Source: Ferruginibacter sp.
GTDB lineage: Bacteria; Bacteroidota; Bacteroidia; Chitinophagales; Chitinophagaceae
Length of the DNA stretch: 64,000 nucleotides
NCBI RefSeq assembly: GCF_028288465.1
Contig: NZ_JAQBNR010000053.1
Span: forward strand, 204,145 to 268,144
Direction of reading: 5' to 3'
Part shown: positions 19,071 to 29,121 of the stretch, piece by piece
Position numbering within the stretch: the stretch's first letter is position 1
Layout: every line of letters starts with the position of its first letter
The notes under the pieces: model-generated
Database searches by the model: none
What the model was told of the DNA's origin: nothing
Seen by the model: only the letters and a program-made list of their open reading frames with translations
Made by a program: the position numbers and the translations under genes

Positions 19071-21707
19071 ATGAAGAATTTAAATGTAAAGAAGATTTTG
19101 CCGCATGTTATTGCCATTGTGGTGTTTTTACTGGTTGCCGTAATTTTTTGCAAACCGGCCCTTGAACCGGGTGTGGTAATGCAGCAAAGCGATTTTACGC
19201 AGGCCGATGCCATGAAGCACCAGAGTGTACTATATAAAGAAGCGCACGGTACGTATCCCCTTTGGGTTACCAGTATGTTTGGTGGCATGCCGGCTTACAA
19301 TATTATTTATGAAGGCTTTTGGTCCCCTTTTTATTATGTAGACAAAGCCTTTCAGTTTTGGTTGCCCAAACCACTCAACTTTTTCTTTTTAAGTTGTATT
19401 TGCTTTTACATTTTATGTATGTGTATGCGCATACGACCATATGTAGCTATACTCGGTAGTCTCGCTTTTGCATACAGTACTTTCAGTCCCATCCTCGCTG
19501 CTGCGGGGCACGATACCGAACTGCTTGCATTGGCCTATGCTCCTGCCCTGATTGGCGGGGTTATTTTGTTATTCAATAAAAAGTACATCAGCGGATTTGT
19601 GTTTACAGCCCTGTTCGCCACTATGCACCTGATGCAAAATCACCAGCAGATCAGTTATTATACATTAATGATCATTGCCATTATGACCCTGTTTTTTGCT
19701 GTAAAGTGGATAAAGGAAAAAGATACCAAACACATGCTGAAAGCGATTTCACTGGCAATTGGCGGCGCTGCAATCGGCGCTATGATTAATGCCATTTTGT
19801 TGTTGCCGGTGGTAGATTATGCCAAATACTCCAAGCGGGGCGGCGTTTTGGTGATGGATGGTAAATCCGAAGGCAAAACAGCCGGCGCTGACAAAAATAA
19901 AACGAATGGCCTTTCAAGAGATTATGCCTTTCAGTGGAGTTATGGTAAAATGGAATCCCTCAGCTTATTATTTCCCGGTATAACCGGCTATGGCAGCCAC
20001 GTTAGCGAACGGGACCAAGACTACAGCATTTTCCCTAAACTGTCTGAAACTTCGAACGTAAGTAAGTATTTGCAGGAGACATTAAATGTGCCCGAAGACC
20101 AGGCTGGCAATATTGCGACAAACCTTTCCACCAGTATTTACTGGGGCGATAAGCCTTTTACAACCGGCTCCAATTACCTCGGTGCGTCTATTTGTTTTCT
20201 ATTTATATTGGGTATGTTTTTGCTGGACAACAAACATAAGTGGTGGATTTTTACTGCCAGCATCGTGGGTATTATCCTGGCGATGGGCAAGAATATGCCA
20301 CTGATCAATAATTTTTTATTTGATTATCTCCCTATCTATAATAAGTTCCGAACGCCTGAAATGGCGCTGGTTATTCCCCAAATTTTGTTTCCCATTTTGG
20401 CGGTGCTTACTACGCAAAAAGTGGTGGATAATGATGATCCTCAAATGCTGAAAAAATTAAGGCTCAGCGTATTTACTATAGCGGGCATTTTTGTAATTGC
20501 GGGTTTATTATATTTTACCCTTGATTACAGTAAGGAGAATAAGGAAAGAACAGCTGCTGTGAATGCTGCGTTTGCCACACCGGACAGTACGCTTAATGGC
20601 AAAATGCAGGAGATCAACCAAAAATTTGAACCACTCGTAGATAACAGGGTGTATGAGAATTTTTTACAGCAAAGCAAGGGAGATACAAAAGTGGCCCGTG
20701 CGGTCGTTACTGCATTGCGTAAAGACAGGCAAAACTTTTTGGGTGGGGATATTTTACATTCCCTCTTGTTTGTTGCACTTACCGTTGCACTTATTGGTCT
20801 GTTTGTTTATAGAAAGATTAATGCGGTAATTGTTTTAATTGGACTTCCGTTACTGACAGCGCTGGATCTTATTCCATTTGACACGCATTACATCAACGAA
20901 AAAAGTTTTGATAATGCCGAAAAATATCATGCCAATGAGTTTCCGCAGAGCAACGCAGACCTGTTTATATTAAAAGACAAAGATCCCAATTTCAGGGTAT
21001 TTAATGTAAGCGGCGCTGACCCGTTCCAGGAAGCTAAAACATCTTACTACCACAATTCTATTGGTGGATATCATCCGGCGAAACTGGGCATTTATGATGA
21101 CCTGATTACCTACCAGTTAAGCGGTCAGCCTAATCTTTCGGTGCTGAACATGCTTAATACAAAATACATCATTCAGCCAAACCAAAAAGGCGATAATACT
21201 ACTGCGCAGGTTAACATGCAGGCGCTTGGTAATTGCTGGTTTGTAAAGGGTGTCAGATTTGTAAACGGACCGGTGGAAGAGATGAAAGCGCTGGATAATT
21301 TTGATCCGAAAGACACTGCGATCATCGACAACAGCTTCAAAAATATCATTACCGGTTTTGCACCTGCAGACAGCGCTGCCAGCATTAAACAGACTGCTTT
21401 TGAAAATATGGCTATCAAATATGAGAGCAACAGCAATGCAGCCAATGTGGCCGTATTCAGTGAAATATATTACAAAGACTGGAACGCTTACATCGATGGC
21501 AAATTAACACCTATTGCAAAAGCAAATTATGTTTTAAGAGCGCTGTTGATACCAGCCGGTAAACACACCATTGAATTTAAATTTGAACCGAAAGTGTATA
21601 AAACCAGTTACACCATTTCTTTGCTGGCTACATGGCTGCTGGTGATTTTATTGATTGGTTACGCCGCTTATGTATTTAAGCAAAGAAGCAAGCAAATTGA
21701 GCAATAA
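19071..21707 (+). CDS. YfhO-like polytopic membrane protein
   Basis: 878 residues from the ATG at 19071 (MKNLNVKKILPHV); an upstream TTG at 19044 would add nine residues with no support. There is one N-terminal membrane helix, then the conserved luminal segment QQSDFTQADAMKHQ and PLWVTSMFGGMPAYN, then many membrane helices up to about residue 500, a further helical pair near 590-625 and a C-terminal helix. The layout is that of the YfhO family, GT-C-like membrane proteins implicated in glycosylation of surface polymers in other bacteria. The stop overlaps the next start (TAATG), so it is translationally coupled to a methyltransferase. It probably modifies a surface glycan; its donor and acceptor are unknown. 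Confidence 0.8.
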   Translation: MKNLNVKKILPHVIAIVVFLLVAVIFCKPALEPGVVMQQSDFTQADAMKHQSVLYKEAHGTYPLWVTSMFGGMPAYNIIYEGFWSPFYYVDKAFQFWLPKPLNFFFLSCICFYILCMCMRIRPYVAILGSLAFAYSTFSPILAAAGHDTELLALAYAPALIGGVILLFNKKYISGFVFTALFATMHLMQNHQQISYYTLMIIAIMTLFFAVKWIKEKDTKHMLKAISLAIGGAAIGAMINAILLLPVVDYAKYSKRGGVLVMDGKSEGKTAGADKNKTNGLSRDYAFQWSYGKMESLSLLFPGITGYGSHVSERDQDYSIFPKLSETSNVSKYLQETLNVPEDQAGNIATNLSTSIYWGDKPFTTGSNYLGASICFLFILGMFLLDNKHKWWIFTASIVGIILAMGKNMPLINNFLFDYLPIYNKFRTPEMALVIPQILFPILAVLTTQKVVDNDDPQMLKKLRLSVFTIAGIFVIAGLLYFTLDYSKENKERTAAVNAAFATPDSTLNGKMQEINQKFEPLVDNRVYENFLQQSKGDTKVARAVVTALRKDRQNFLGGDILHSLLFVALTVALIGLFVYRKINAVIVLIGLPLLTALDLIPFDTHYINEKSFDNAEKYHANEFPQSNADLFILKDKDPNFRVFNVSGADPFQEAKTSYYHNSIGGYHPAKLGIYDDLITYQLSGQPNLSVLNMLNTKYIIQPNQKGDNTTAQVNMQALGNCWFVKGVRFVNGPVEEMKALDNFDPKDTAIIDNSFKNIITGFAPADSAASIKQTAFENMAIKYESNSNAANVAVFSEIYYKDWNAYIDGKLTPIAKANYVLRALLIPAGKHTIEFKFEPKVYKTSYTISLLATWLLVILLIGYAAYVFKQRSKQIEQ

Positions 21708-22756
21708 TGGCTGCTGAGCAATCTGATTTTATCTTTTTGAAAGGTGATGATGCCTTGGCTGTTGCTGTCAATCGTAAAGCTGCTGAACTATTCAGGCTGT
21801 TGAAAAACTTTGATGCTACACGCCTGGACATTGAAGCGCATTTTAAGGATTATTTCATTCAGCACCATTTAGGGAAACGCTTGTATTTTTCAATTCAGAA
21901 TAGTGCCCATATCATATACGAATCTGTAAAAAAAACAGGGCTTAAAATTGAAGAAATAAGCATAGTCGATTATGGCGCAGGGCTGGGTACGTTATACTTG
22001 CTGGGAGGAATGATCGGTTTTAAAAGAATGATATACAATGATTATTTACCAGACTGGAGAGATACCGCCGTTACCATCAGCAAAGCGCTACAAATTAAAG
22101 TAGATGGTTTTGTTACGGGTGACATTGATGATGTGACCAGGTTTGCAATAGCAGAAAATTTTGTATTCGATGTCATTGCTTCAAGAAATGTGATTGAACA
22201 TATTTACAGTCTTGATTTTTTTTATGAAGAATTGTATCGTCACAATCCAGCAGCTGTCGTCTTCTCCACTACTTCGGCCAATTTCCACAATCCGGCGATG
22301 CGGCTGAAACATTATTTACTGCACAAAAAAATCGAGAAGGAACAATACCGGCCACTGCGGATAAAAGAGCTGCAAAAACATTGGCCCGGCATCGCTAACA
22401 AGCAATTACAGCAACTCGCCGATTTAACAAGAGGCAAAGCCAGCAAAGACTTTGCAGACGCCATAGAAGACTATAAAAAAAACAAAACTGTTAAACCTGT
22501 GCCATTTTTACGAAGCAATACCTGCATCTGTACTTATGGTTATTGGTGCGAACATTTACTGGCAAAGAATGAGTACAAGAGCATCATCAATAAAGCAGGT
22601 TATTGCATGGATTTTACTGCCGGTTACTGGGATACTCATTACCAGTCAGCCATTATGAATTGGCTTGCAAAATTGTTGAATAAACTGATCAGTATAAGCG
22701 GCACACAAGGAATTTTATTTTCACCTTTTGTAAATATAATAGCTTACAAATGCTGA
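21707..22756 (+). CDS. Class I SAM-dependent methyltransferase-like protein
   Basis: 349 residues. Motif I is visible as IVDYGAGLGTLYLLGG (about 86-100), followed by a YNDYLPDW acidic segment and VIASRNVIEHIYSLDFF (motif IV/V-like, with the NVIEH pattern of class I enzymes). The N-terminal 80 residues are helical and family-specific. It starts inside the stop of the YfhO-like gene (1-nt overlap) and precedes two glycosyltransferases, so a role in methylating or modifying a glycan or its carrier is likely. Substrate unknown. Confidence 0.7.
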   Translation: MAAEQSDFIFLKGDDALAVAVNRKAAELFRLLKNFDATRLDIEAHFKDYFIQHHLGKRLYFSIQNSAHIIYESVKKTGLKIEEISIVDYGAGLGTLYLLGGMIGFKRMIYNDYLPDWRDTAVTISKALQIKVDGFVTGDIDDVTRFAIAENFVFDVIASRNVIEHIYSLDFFYEELYRHNPAAVVFSTTSANFHNPAMRLKHYLLHKKIEKEQYRPLRIKELQKHWPGIANKQLQQLADLTRGKASKDFADAIEDYKKNKTVKPVPFLRSNTCICTYGYWCEHLLAKNEYKSIINKAGYCMDFTAGYWDTHYQSAIMNWLAKLLNKLISISGTQGILFSPFVNIIAYKC

Positions 22757-22814
22757 TGCTATTACCCTTGCTTTAACTGATCTTTAAAATATTACAAGAC
22801 TTCTATTTAAAAAC

Positions 22815-23825
22815 ATGGATGTATCCATCATCATAATCAACTATAAATCTGCCAAACTGGTGATGGATTGCGTAGCGAGTATCTACGAGCAAACACATCA
22901 GTATAGTTTTGAAATAATTGTGGTGGATAATGACTCGCAAGACGGGTTGGAAGAAAAATTAAAGGCTGGCTTTCCGGCTATCCGATGGCTGCAAACCGGC
23001 TACAATGCAGGGTTTGCAAGGGCCAACAATGCCGGCATACGCATTGCACTGGGCGACTATGTACTGATTCTAAATGCAGATACGATCATTAAAGAAGGCG
23101 CAATAGATAAAAATCTGGCATTGATAAAACAATATTCAGATGCTGTCGGTTCGGGCGTACAACTATTAAATACAGATGGTACCAACCAGATATCCGGGGC
23201 GCATTTTGTGAAGGGTGGCCTGAATACCTTGCTGCCCCTGCCCTACCTGGGTAAACTGATCCGTTATCTTGGCTACCGTTTTAAATCAACTGTGCCCAGC
23301 GTGCAAACAATCAAAGATAAAATTGAAGTGGACTGGGTGGTAGGCGCTTATATTTTGGTGAAAAAAGAAGTGTTACAAAAAGCCGGCTTAATGGATGAAG
23401 ATTTTTTTATGTACGCCGAAGAGATTGAATGGTGCAGCCGCTTACGCAAGCAGGGGAAACTGTACCTGTTTGCTGAGCCCAAAGTAATTCATATTGGCGG
23501 CGGAACCAGCAGTGATTATTACACCACCACAGAAAATGAAAACAGTAAAAACCTTTGGAATAAAAAAGGAAGACAGATCATAGTCTCCAACATGTTACGC
23601 ATCAGGAAACAATTTGGTATTGGATGGTTTCTACTAATTGCAGGCACTTATTTTATAGAGATACCTTTGTTTTTCATTTGCCTGCTGCTGCACAAAATTT
23701 TCACTGCTAATAAAGCCACCTATACTTTTAAAAACTGGATTGATTATGTAAAAAATATGGGTGTATTATTGCGCTACTGTTTTAAAATCCTTCTTAACAA
23801 ACCTTACTTTTATAAAGTAGCTTAA
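22815..23825 (+). CDS. Glycosyltransferase family 2
   Basis: 336 residues. GT-A N-terminus MDVSIIIINYKSAKLVMDC with VDNDSQDG, then GFARANNAGI and LILNADTI (the DXD-like metal site) near residue 90, and a C-terminal part with EEIEWCSRLRK. This is the pattern of rhamnosyltransferase/WcaA-like GT2 enzymes. A hydrophobic segment near residues 270-290 may anchor it to the membrane. It is followed after 2 bp by a second GT2, so they are cotranscribed. Confidence 0.9.
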   Translation: MDVSIIIINYKSAKLVMDCVASIYEQTHQYSFEIIVVDNDSQDGLEEKLKAGFPAIRWLQTGYNAGFARANNAGIRIALGDYVLILNADTIIKEGAIDKNLALIKQYSDAVGSGVQLLNTDGTNQISGAHFVKGGLNTLLPLPYLGKLIRYLGYRFKSTVPSVQTIKDKIEVDWVVGAYILVKKEVLQKAGLMDEDFFMYAEEIEWCSRLRKQGKLYLFAEPKVIHIGGGTSSDYYTTTENENSKNLWNKKGRQIIVSNMLRIRKQFGIGWFLLIAGTYFIEIPLFFICLLLHKIFTANKATYTFKNWIDYVKNMGVLLRYCFKILLNKPYFYKVA

Positions 23826-23827
23826 CA

Positions 23828-24712
23828 ATGCAATTATCCATCGTCATAATCAATTACAATACGTTTACCCTTACCTGTAATTGTATACAATCTATTTATG
23901 ATAAACTGGTAGAGGTTGACTACGAAATTGTATTGGTCGACAATGCTTCTGTTGAATGCGATCCAATGCTTTTCAAGCAAAAATTTCCGGGCATTAACCT
24001 GGTTGTAAGTCCTGTCAACAGTGGCTTTACGGGTGGTAATAACCTGGGTGTTGCCAATGCAAAAGGCGATTACCTGTTACTATTAAACAGCGATACGGAA
24101 CTCATCAACAATGCGCCGAAAATTTGCCTTGATCATTTATTGACGCATAAAGAGGCAGGCATGACTACCTGCCAGTTATTGTACCCTGATGGCCGCATCC
24201 AGTACAACTGCCGTCGTTTCAGAACCATCAGCTGGGAGTTGCTGGAAGTGTTTCCGTTCTATAAGTTATTGCCAAAGGCCAAGCGGGAAGCGCTGATGCT
24301 GCATCATTATTTTGATCACCAAAGCTTTGCTAACTGCGATTGGGTTTGGGGTGCATTTATGCTGTTTCCTAAAAGCATCATACAACAACTACCAAAGAAA
24401 AAATTGTCGGATGATTTTTTCATGTATTGCGAAGACACACTCTGGTGCTGGGATTTTAAGCAGTTGGGTTATCAAATACATTTTCTGCCGCAGGCGAAAG
24501 TAATGCATGTACACAAAGGAAGTGTGAGCAAAGATAAATGGATAAAAATACGCACCACATCCATCCGCAATCATGCGCAGTTTATGAAGAAATTTTATCC
24601 CGATTACCGGTGGTATATTTTTGCCGCTATTTATTATACCAAGCAATATGGGGCGCTTTGGGCCACTAAAATTTTAAAACAAGTTTTACATCAGCGAATA
24701 TATAGAAGTTAA
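23828..24712 (+). CDS. Glycosyltransferase family 2
   Basis: 294 residues, related to the preceding enzyme: LSIVIINYNTFTLTCNC, VDNASVE, NSGFTGGNNLGVANA and LLLLNSDTEL, then FFMYCEDTLWCWDFKQ. The D-T-E block stands for the DXD motif. It probably adds one sugar of a surface polysaccharide. Its TAA stop (24710-24712) overlaps the stop of the convergent GT2 gene on the other strand, leaving no intergenic space. Confidence 0.9.
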   Translation: MQLSIVIINYNTFTLTCNCIQSIYDKLVEVDYEIVLVDNASVECDPMLFKQKFPGINLVVSPVNSGFTGGNNLGVANAKGDYLLLLNSDTELINNAPKICLDHLLTHKEAGMTTCQLLYPDGRIQYNCRRFRTISWELLEVFPFYKLLPKAKREALMLHHYFDHQSFANCDWVWGAFMLFPKSIIQQLPKKKLSDDFFMYCEDTLWCWDFKQLGYQIHFLPQAKVMHVHKGSVSKDKWIKIRTTSIRNHAQFMKKFYPDYRWYIFAAIYYTKQYGALWATKILKQVLHQRIYRS

Positions 24713-25659
24713 AAAATATTTTTCGTTCTCAACAGGCAATAGCAGCACAACATAGCAATTTTTGAGAATATCCCCTTCTTCAATAAGCCAGGTGAAACTT
24801 TCTGCTGAAAAGCAATCATCTGTTGTAAAACAGCTGCAACCTCCCCTTTATAAAATGGCTCAATGTCCTTCACTGATTTAATTTCAAAATTTCTGTAAAT
24901 ACGCCAGTAATAATCAAATGCTATAACATTGCGCAAAGCCCCGGTGCCGATTTTTTCAAACAGCACGTGGTTTTCATACATCTGAACCGCTTTGTTTTTA
25001 TAGGTATAATTGGTAACCTGCCCTTCATTAATGCCAACATGAATCAACACTTTATTGATATACCGGCACTTAATTTTATTTTGAAGTAACTCAATATAAT
25101 AGGCAAAATCAACAATGTATTTAAAACGGTTATCGTATAAAAATGGGACGTCTTTTTTTACCATGATGCAGCTGGGGTTGCCAAAGTAATTTCTCCGCAG
25201 CATATGGTACGGAGAAAGGCTTAAGAAGAAACGGTCGAACCTGTTGCAGTTAATAATTTTTTTTGTGCTATTGGCTGCATCTTCAAAAATAAAAGCACTG
25301 TAAAAAACCTGTGCATCAGGATCTCTTTCAATGGCTGCGACAAACATTGAAAGGCTATCATTTGCAGAAAAATAGTCATCATCATGCATCAGCTTCACCC
25401 ATACTCCTGTCGCTTTTCGTATGCCTTCATTCCAGTTTTCCGGTGTTCCCAGTTGCGGCGTATTTTTGTAGTACACCAACTTAAAGGTGTGCGGGTAAGT
25501 ATCGCAGAAATTTTTAACGGTGTCGTCAGGGCTATCGTCTGTTATAATAACCTCATAATCCGTGAACGTTTGGTCGCCAATGGAATCAAGTAATATTTTC
25601 AGATCAGTGATCCGTTTGTAAGCCGGAATACATATTGAAATAAGGGGCTTATTGCTCAT
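24709..25659 (-). CDS. Glycosyltransferase family 2
   Basis: 316 residues. The N-terminus PLISICIPAYKRITDLKILL with VIITDDSPDD and the block KLMHDDDYF (DDD metal-binding motif, about residue 95) are GT2 features; the C-terminal part is helical. It is the last gene of a minus-strand set FkbM methyltransferase - glycosyltransferase - GT2, with only 3 bp to the gene before it. Confidence 0.9.
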   Translation of the reverse strand: MSNKPLISICIPAYKRITDLKILLDSIGDQTFTDYEVIITDDSPDDTVKNFCDTYPHTFKLVYYKNTPQLGTPENWNEGIRKATGVWVKLMHDDDYFSANDSLSMFVAAIERDPDAQVFYSAFIFEDAANSTKKIINCNRFDRFFLSLSPYHMLRRNYFGNPSCIMVKKDVPFLYDNRFKYIVDFAYYIELLQNKIKCRYINKVLIHVGINEGQVTNYTYKNKAVQMYENHVLFEKIGTGALRNVIAFDYYWRIYRNFEIKSVKDIEPFYKGEVAAVLQQMIAFQQKVSPGLLKKGIFSKIAMLCCYCLLRTKNIF

Positions 25660-25662
25660 GAT

Positions 25663-26538
25663 TTAACTGCGCTTTTTAAAATATTTTTTCACCATAAACA
25701 ACAATACATTTGGCCATGCCGAAAGATGCGCCCAAATTTTGACGTTCGTCAGCCACTGTAGCTGATTGTAAAATCCAATATTTTCGTGTTTCAAACGTAT
25801 CAGCCAGGTTCGGACAATTTTATCTTCCCATTCTTTTTTGTTGACCTGGAATCCTTGTACATACGCCGGCAATTTCGCACTCATTTTTTTGTGCCAGGCC
25901 AAGGTTGCTTCCAGCCATTTATCAGAAAAATTTCCACCTTCGGTTAAATGAATCATATCAATTTCAAAACTAACCAACACTTTATATTTTTCAGCAACCC
26001 GGAAAGAAAAATCCAAATCATACAGATGAAAATCCTTCAACAAGATATCATCAAACCTAACGACTTCCCAAACCTTTTTGGGACAACACAATAGTACACC
26101 ATCCAGCACAACCACTTCCTGTGTAAGCGAGCCGGATACCGGGTTAAAATACATTTGTTGCTGATTCCCCTTGCTATCCAGATGCGTAATATTGCAACAA
26201 TCAATTTTTGCAATGCCCGTTGCCCAACCAGAAGGAACCCTGCTCTTATATTTACTTCCGGCAATACCAACCAGGCCGAGCTGCTGATCATTTTGAAAAT
26301 AATCAATCAATTTCAATCCCCAGTTTTGTGTTTTAAAAATAACATCTTCATGCACAAAACAAAGAAAATCATATGTGGCTTTTGCTGCCCCAAGGTTGTA
26401 CACACTGGTTAGGCTTTGGGGAGTTACTGTGTTTTCGATAACCACGGCTTCCCAAACCACTCCGATGGTTTCGGCTATATTTTTTTGCACCTGTCCGGCG
26501 AACGTTTTATTAATTGAACAGATGATAACTGAGATCAT
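25663..26538 (-). CDS. Glycosyltransferase-like protein (GT2-type, PF13712-like)
   Basis: I place the start at the ATG at 26538 (MISVIICSINKTF), because this is where the GT-A fold begins and it removes an overlap with the FkbM gene; the longer frame starts at 26577. The sequence has FVHEDVIF (metal/nucleotide site), GLVGIAGSKYKSRVPSGWATG and LLKDFHLYDLDFSFR. These fit the glycosyltransferase-like family whose members start MISVIICS. About 291 residues. It sits between the FkbM gene (23 bp away) and a GT2 gene (3 bp). Confidence 0.8.
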   Translation of the reverse strand: MISVIICSINKTFAGQVQKNIAETIGVVWEAVVIENTVTPQSLTSVYNLGAAKATYDFLCFVHEDVIFKTQNWGLKLIDYFQNDQQLGLVGIAGSKYKSRVPSGWATGIAKIDCCNITHLDSKGNQQQMYFNPVSGSLTQEVVVLDGVLLCCPKKVWEVVRFDDILLKDFHLYDLDFSFRVAEKYKVLVSFEIDMIHLTEGGNFSDKWLEATLAWHKKMSAKLPAYVQGFQVNKKEWEDKIVRTWLIRLKHENIGFYNQLQWLTNVKIWAHLSAWPNVLLFMVKKYFKKRS

Positions 26539-26561
26539 GATAAGAATCTTAAACGGGTTAA

Positions 26562-27392
26562 TTATACGCGAAAACAAAAAATATTTAACTGCACATCATA
26601 CCCGATATCAGATTTTTTTGTCCGTTGAAAAGGATAGTCAAAAAGGGTGGCGGCTTCTTTTATGTAGTAATTAAATCCAGCTCTGCTAATCATTTCAAAC
26701 ATTGCGGTTAACTCTTTATTTTGTGCAAACGTTCCATGGTATTCCAAAAACATATTTTTAACCTGGTATAATTTATCAGCAATATCACAGAGTACTTTAT
26801 ACTCTGCACCTTCAATATCAATTTTTAAAAAATCAACTTCCCGGTCCAGCAAATCTCTTAGCCTCACTGCCTTCACGTCGATTGTACCAGCACTAGCCTC
26901 CATCTCAATTTTACTGGTCATTGTACCCTGGTTTGAAAACTGAAGCACTGTATTCTCAAGCCAGATAGCTTCTTTACGAAGATGGACATTGCTGTATCCA
27001 AAAGAAGCTATATTTTTTGACAACAGCTGGAAGTTTGTTTCGTCCGGCTCAAAGGCGATGATCTCAGCATCAGGATATAGCCGTTTCATGTAGATAACAC
27101 TTAAACCAATATTAGCACCACAATCAATTATAAATGGGTTGGCTATTAATTCCTGGCGATACATCTCTTCTATAAAAATTTCCTCCAGGCCATTTACCAG
27201 TTGTATTGAATCGGTGAAGTAAAGTGACTTGCCAAATAAGAGATGCGTTTTTGTTTTACCCGCGGGCAAATGTTTGTAATACTTAATTTTGAACCAGTTT
27301 AAATTTATTTTTTTGTACGGGTTAGATGCCAACCGTTTTAAGTTTAAACTGATGCCATTTGAAATATTTTGAAGAAAGGAATTACCCGACAT
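26562..27392 (-). CDS. FkbM family methyltransferase
   Basis: 276 residues. FIIDCGANIGLSVIYMKRLYP (motif I, about residue 93-113), IIAFEPDETNF (motif II) and VDFLKIDIEGAEYKVL are hallmark FkbM blocks. The family O-methylates sugars or other hydroxyls using SAM. As the first gene of a three-gene set with two glycosyltransferases, it most likely caps or decorates a sugar of a surface glycan. Confidence 0.92.
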   Translation of the reverse strand: MSGNSFLQNISNGISLNLKRLASNPYKKINLNWFKIKYYKHLPAGKTKTHLLFGKSLYFTDSIQLVNGLEEIFIEEMYRQELIANPFIIDCGANIGLSVIYMKRLYPDAEIIAFEPDETNFQLLSKNIASFGYSNVHLRKEAIWLENTVLQFSNQGTMTSKIEMEASAGTIDVKAVRLRDLLDREVDFLKIDIEGAEYKVLCDIADKLYQVKNMFLEYHGTFAQNKELTAMFEMISRAGFNYYIKEAATLFDYPFQRTKKSDIGYDVQLNIFCFRV

Positions 27393-27598
27393 TTATATTT
27401 TATTTAAAAGAATTGGATTTATCAAAGTTGCTTACAAAGCCTTTGCATCCGGATACCCATATCGATCAATGTACTTATGGAGCAAGGTGGATGTAAATTT
27501 ATAAACCTCAATTTTTATCACAGAAACATGCAAACTTATTGAAAATTTATGCAACTCCTTTCAAGTAAAAAAGCGTGGCTTGCTGCATAAAACAAAAA

Positions 27599-27631
27599 AA
27601 CGTTTAGAGCTTTTGAAAAGCTCTAAACGTT
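27599..27631 (-). terminator. Rho-independent terminator after the 27.7-kb lipoprotein gene
   Basis: An almost perfect palindrome with arms of 13-16 bp (centre GAGCTTTTGAAAAGCTC) followed on the minus strand by T7. It lies 23 bp past the lipoprotein stop. Confidence 0.88.
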
Positions 27632-27653
27632 CAATATAAATTTGCAAAAAAAG

Positions 27654-28115
27654 CTAATTATTTCTTTTCATATTTTGGAATGTTCCGGTAAATGTTTGCC
27701 CGCTTAAATCTTGCCAGGTACCGTTTGTCAAAGTGCCTGTATTACTGAATGTCAGAGAAGCTTTGTTAATTATACTTCCACCGCTATATGGTAGAATTGA
27801 CGTATCCTGGTATTCAAATAAATTTCCATTGAGTTTCCATCTTCCCCGGGTAAGTTCATATTCCGTTGATGAAACGACCTGGGCCTTTTTCATAAAAGTT
27901 CCATCAGGATAAATAATAAAGCTGCAATAAGTGGGAATATGATTTACCTGGTCGGTTTGGTAAGTGCCTTCCCACAGCCCGGTAATGGGGTAAACAGCGG
28001 GAGGGCAATTAGACATGTCTTGAGCAGTAGTTTTTTTACAGCTTGTCATCTGAAAAAGGATAGATGTCAAAGCAAATGCTTTTAGTGCAGCAGAGATCAT
28101 GAAAATCTTTCTCAT
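27654..28115 (-). CDS. Small lipoprotein, lipocalin-like beta protein, function unknown
   Basis: 153 residues. The signal peptide ends FQMTSCKK, a clear lipobox with the lysines common in this phylum. The mature part GLWEGTYQ...FIIYPDGTF...RGRWKLNGNLFEYQD...SLTFSNTGTLTNGTWQD looks like a small lipocalin-like or beta-sandwich protein. Own terminator downstream. No specific function can be assigned. Confidence 0.75.
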   Translation of the reverse strand: MRKIFMISAALKAFALTSILFQMTSCKKTTAQDMSNCPPAVYPITGLWEGTYQTDQVNHIPTYCSFIIYPDGTFMKKAQVVSSTEYELTRGRWKLNGNLFEYQDTSILPYSGGSIINKASLTFSNTGTLTNGTWQDLSGQTFTGTFQNMKRNN

Positions 28116-28269
28116 TTTTGTTTTTTATCTTTTAATCTAGATTTCGTAGTAGCTATCCTAATAAACATTGGGATAAGCGGCGACCATGAGTAAGAACACA
28201 GCATAACCCAAAGCAAGAAATTTTAATACTTCCTAAATTTTATTAAGTGGATAATAAATGCTTTTTATT

Positions 28270-28791
28270 TTATTGCTTAGGTATTCTAATTCCTTGGCTG
28301 TGAGAATTTGTGCCGGACATTGACCAATATTCATCATACAAAAGGGCTCCGTTTTTATACCTCACATTGTCCCATATAACAATCTGGGAAGGAGTCGGAG
28401 ACGGATTACTTACAGTAAAAGTTAACGTTGTATTTTGACTATTCATAAAATCCCAGGTTAACTGATGCGTTGCATTATTGGCATCAAGATATACACCGGT
28501 TTTATTTTGATTAAAGGCAAGATATTCGTTATCGAAATTTATGGCATTGTTAGAGCCTCCTCTTTCATACAAGTATATTGTATTTCCAACAACACCCTGC
28601 AGATATTTTAATTTCCACGGGTTTGCTGTTATTAAGCCTAGAGAAATGGCAGTATCTTTGATAATCAGTGTATCGGTTTTTACTACAGTAACAGTATCGT
28701 GAACCGTTGTCTCTTTTTTACAAGATGTGAAAGTTGTTTGGAAGGAAAGGACAAAAACCAGCAAGCAAAGGGAAAGAATTATCTTTTTCAT
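28270..28791 (-). CDS. Small lipoprotein, function unknown
   Basis: 173 residues with signal peptide and lipobox ending FTSCKK. A polar linker with repeated Asp-Thr-Val units (HDTVTVVKTDTLIIKDT) connects to a small domain beginning NPWKLKYLQGVVG and containing YLAFNQNKTGVYLD and HQLTWDF. The architecture (lipid anchor, DT-rich stalk, beta domain) is common in Chitinophagaceae. It lies 154 bp upstream of the other lipoprotein gene; the two may be cotranscribed but share no obvious homology. Confidence 0.7.
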   Translation of the reverse strand: MKKIILSLCLLVFVLSFQTTFTSCKKETTVHDTVTVVKTDTLIIKDTAISLGLITANPWKLKYLQGVVGNTIYLYERGGSNNAINFDNEYLAFNQNKTGVYLDANNATHQLTWDFMNSQNTTLTFTVSNPSPTPSQIVIWDNVRYKNGALLYDEYWSMSGTNSHSQGIRIPKQ

Positions 28792-29121
28792 ATTTGATAT
28801 TGTTTAAGCCGAAATTAATCAATAATATCAGATTAAGAGTAACACAACATATTTAATTTGTAGTTGTACCCATTTTGAGAGTAAGTGTAACATTTTAGCA
28901 ATGGTAAGTTGAAAATGTAAGTAGCTAATCGTGCAATGCTTATAAGCAAGGGCCACAACCATTGCCTGCGGAAGTTTAGGCTAAGAAATGTTGGCTCGGA
29001 AGAAATACTGGTTATTACAAATAATCAAATTCTGGTTAAACTTGTTTTTTATTATCAAGCAGCTGCTTAGTTTTATTTTATAATCTTTCCCACTTGGTTT
29101 ATCGGTTTTCTGGATAGCACG
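28792..29121. other. Gene-free AT-rich stretch
   Basis: 330 bp between a lipoprotein start and a methyltransferase stop, both on the minus strand. I see no coding frame, strong hairpin or full-consensus promoter. A weak TAATTTCG upstream of the lipoprotein may be its -7 element. Confidence 0.4.
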
